DNA of 64,000 bases. It comes from Candidatus Parcubacteria bacterium (lineage in GTDB: Bacteria; Patescibacteriota; Saccharimonadia; Saccharimonadales; Saccharimonadaceae). Every line of letters starts with the position of its first letter. The first letter of the stretch is position 1. The stretch is taken from contig JAEWBQ010000019.1 of NCBI GenBank assembly GCA_023391075.1, positions 1 through 64,000 of the forward strand, given 5' to 3'. Positions 63,213 to 64,000 of the stretch are shown one piece after another. Position numbers and translations under genes: made by a program. The notes beneath the pieces are model-generated. The model searched no databases. It had not been told where the DNA came from and saw only the letters and a list, made by a program, of their open reading frames with translations.

Positions 63213-63245
63213 AATACCGCTCTGTCACGAGCGGTATTTCTTTTA
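63213..63245. terminator. Bidirectional terminator
   Basis: AAATACCGCTC and its complement (63213-63223, 63230-63240) form an 11-bp stem followed by CTTTT. It separates the convergent glutaredoxin and ABC-F genes. Confidence 0.88.
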
Positions 63246-64000
63246 GGCTGCGCCGACCTGTACGACATCGCCGCCGATGGCCGTCCGGAAGTATCCGTCG
63301 TGACTGACGTATATGATCGCGCCGGCGTATTTAGCCAGGGCAGTTTCGAGCTCCTCAATACTCGGCAGATCAAGGTGGTTGGTCGGCTCGTCGAGAATCA
63401 GCAGCTGCGGATCGTTTGCCAGCATGCTGATCAGCTGGAAACGAGCCTTTTGACCGCCCGACAGCTTAGAGAGGGGTATGTTCATGTCGCCTTCGGTAAA
63501 CAGGTAGTCAGCCAGGAGCCCGCGCACCTTCGTCGTGCTGATCGCCAGGTCGCGGTCGAGATACATCCGTTCGATCGCCTCACCAAGCGGCAGGTTGAAG
63601 TAGGTGGGGGAAATCTCCTGCTCGTAGACGCCGACGCGCATATGGCGGTCGAGCGTGATGTCGCCCGAGAACTGCTTCACATGTTCGTCGGTATTAAGAA
63701 TCGCCTTAATCAATGTGGTCTTACCGGCGCCGTTACGACCGCGGATTTCTAGTGCTTCGCCTTCGCGCAGGTCGATATTGATGCCGTCAAACAATGGCGT
63801 GTCGCCATAGCCAAGGCTCAGGTCCTTCACATTCACCAGTACATGTTTGCTGCGCGACGCTTCATTCTTGATGTTCATGCGGATGTTCTTGGCCTTGAAC
63901 TTGTCGTATTGGGCAGCGACCTTGTAGTTCAGATTAGCGGCCGATTCCTTGTCAATCCAAAAGGTCGGCTTTTCTTTGGCTTGCAGCTCGGCAAGCTCGG
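63243..64000 (-). CDS. ABC-F family ATPase, C-terminal part (continues beyond window)
   Basis: The visible 252 residues are the end of an ABC-F protein: part of the linker (KYKVAAQYDKF-like segment with many Lys/Gln), then the second ATPase domain with Walker A GRNGAGKTT, signature LSGGQKARF and Walker B LLILDEPTNHLD. ABC-F proteins bind the ribosomal E site; some relieve stalls or protect against antibiotics. The first domain and start lie outside the window. No long C-terminal extension follows the second domain. Confidence 0.93.
   Translation of the reverse strand, partial: ELAELQAKEKPTFWIDKESAANLNYKVAAQYDKFKAKNIRMNIKNEASRSKHVLVNVKDLSLGYGDTPLFDGINIDLREGEALEIRGRNGAGKTTLIKAILNTDEHVKQFSGDITLDRHMRVGVYEQEISPTYFNLPLGEAIERMYLDRDLAISTTKVRGLLADYLFTEGDMNIPLSKLSGGQKARFQLISMLANDPQLLILDEPTNHLDLPSIEELETALAKYAGAIIYVSHDGYFRTAIGGDVVQVGAA

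Overview
The window looks like a chromosomal segment of a Candidate Phyla Radiation bacterium, most probably a Candidatus Saccharibacteria (TM7) relative. This is an inference: no 16S rRNA gene is present. It rests on gene content (minimal replication and repair genes, an F-type ATP synthase operon, pilin-like proteins, lectin-bearing secreted proteins, only a lone PlsC for lipids), on many short orphan genes, and on several housekeeping proteins that have lost metal-binding cysteines. The genetic code looks standard, because TGA ends several intact genes (cysS, the UvrD-like helicase and some small genes). No insertion sequence, prophage or CRISPR array was seen.

Layout. 1-7.0 kb: end of a pilin-like gene, two unknown genes, dnaX, dnaB, a GT-C type membrane protein, ybaB and recR. 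7.1-11.1 kb: an unknown membrane protein, a strongly structured unassigned minus-strand RNA (7948-8242) with a consensus promoter, a DHH phosphoesterase, cysS and a 59-aa orphan gene. 11.1-20.5 kb: AI-2E permease, tgt, a flavin reductase, yajQ, a short membrane protein, an HxlR regulator, a two-component system beside a MacB-like exporter, and a GreA-like factor. 20.6-32.4 kb: two convergent P-type ATPases, a VIT-family transporter, a glycogen branching enzyme, an Erm-like rRNA methyltransferase, an SF2 helicase carrying a sigma-70 region 3/4-like C-terminus, and uppP.

32.4-45.2 kb is more accessory: small orphan genes, RdgB, a 2H phosphoesterase, a secreted lectin-CHAP hydrolase, a stress block (DUF2267, ribbon-helix-helix, Ku, Hsp20, topoisomerase IB), an ABC exporter whose permease is cut by an in-frame TGA, a BaeRF-like protein, YaaA, a methyltransferase, and tRNA-Gln flanked by two fragments of itself. 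45.2-55.1 kb: an RlmD/TrmA-family methyltransferase, a prepilin fused to a ricin-type lectin, a UvrD helicase-nuclease, a long structured RNA leader containing a tRNA-Gly-like fold ahead of a zinc-ribbon protein, Dus and PlsC. 55.2-64 kb: a protein with carbonic-anhydrase-like Cys/His spacing, the complete atp operon on the minus strand, a glutaredoxin and the end of an ABC-F protein.

Two promoter styles recur. Many genes have a TANNNT -10 box ending only 6-9 nt before the start codon, implying leaderless mRNAs. The small orphan genes and the structured RNAs instead tend to have TTGACA-type promoters followed by folded leaders. The pilin-lectin, the lectin-CHAP hydrolase and the membrane exporters fit a surface-attached, host-dependent life.
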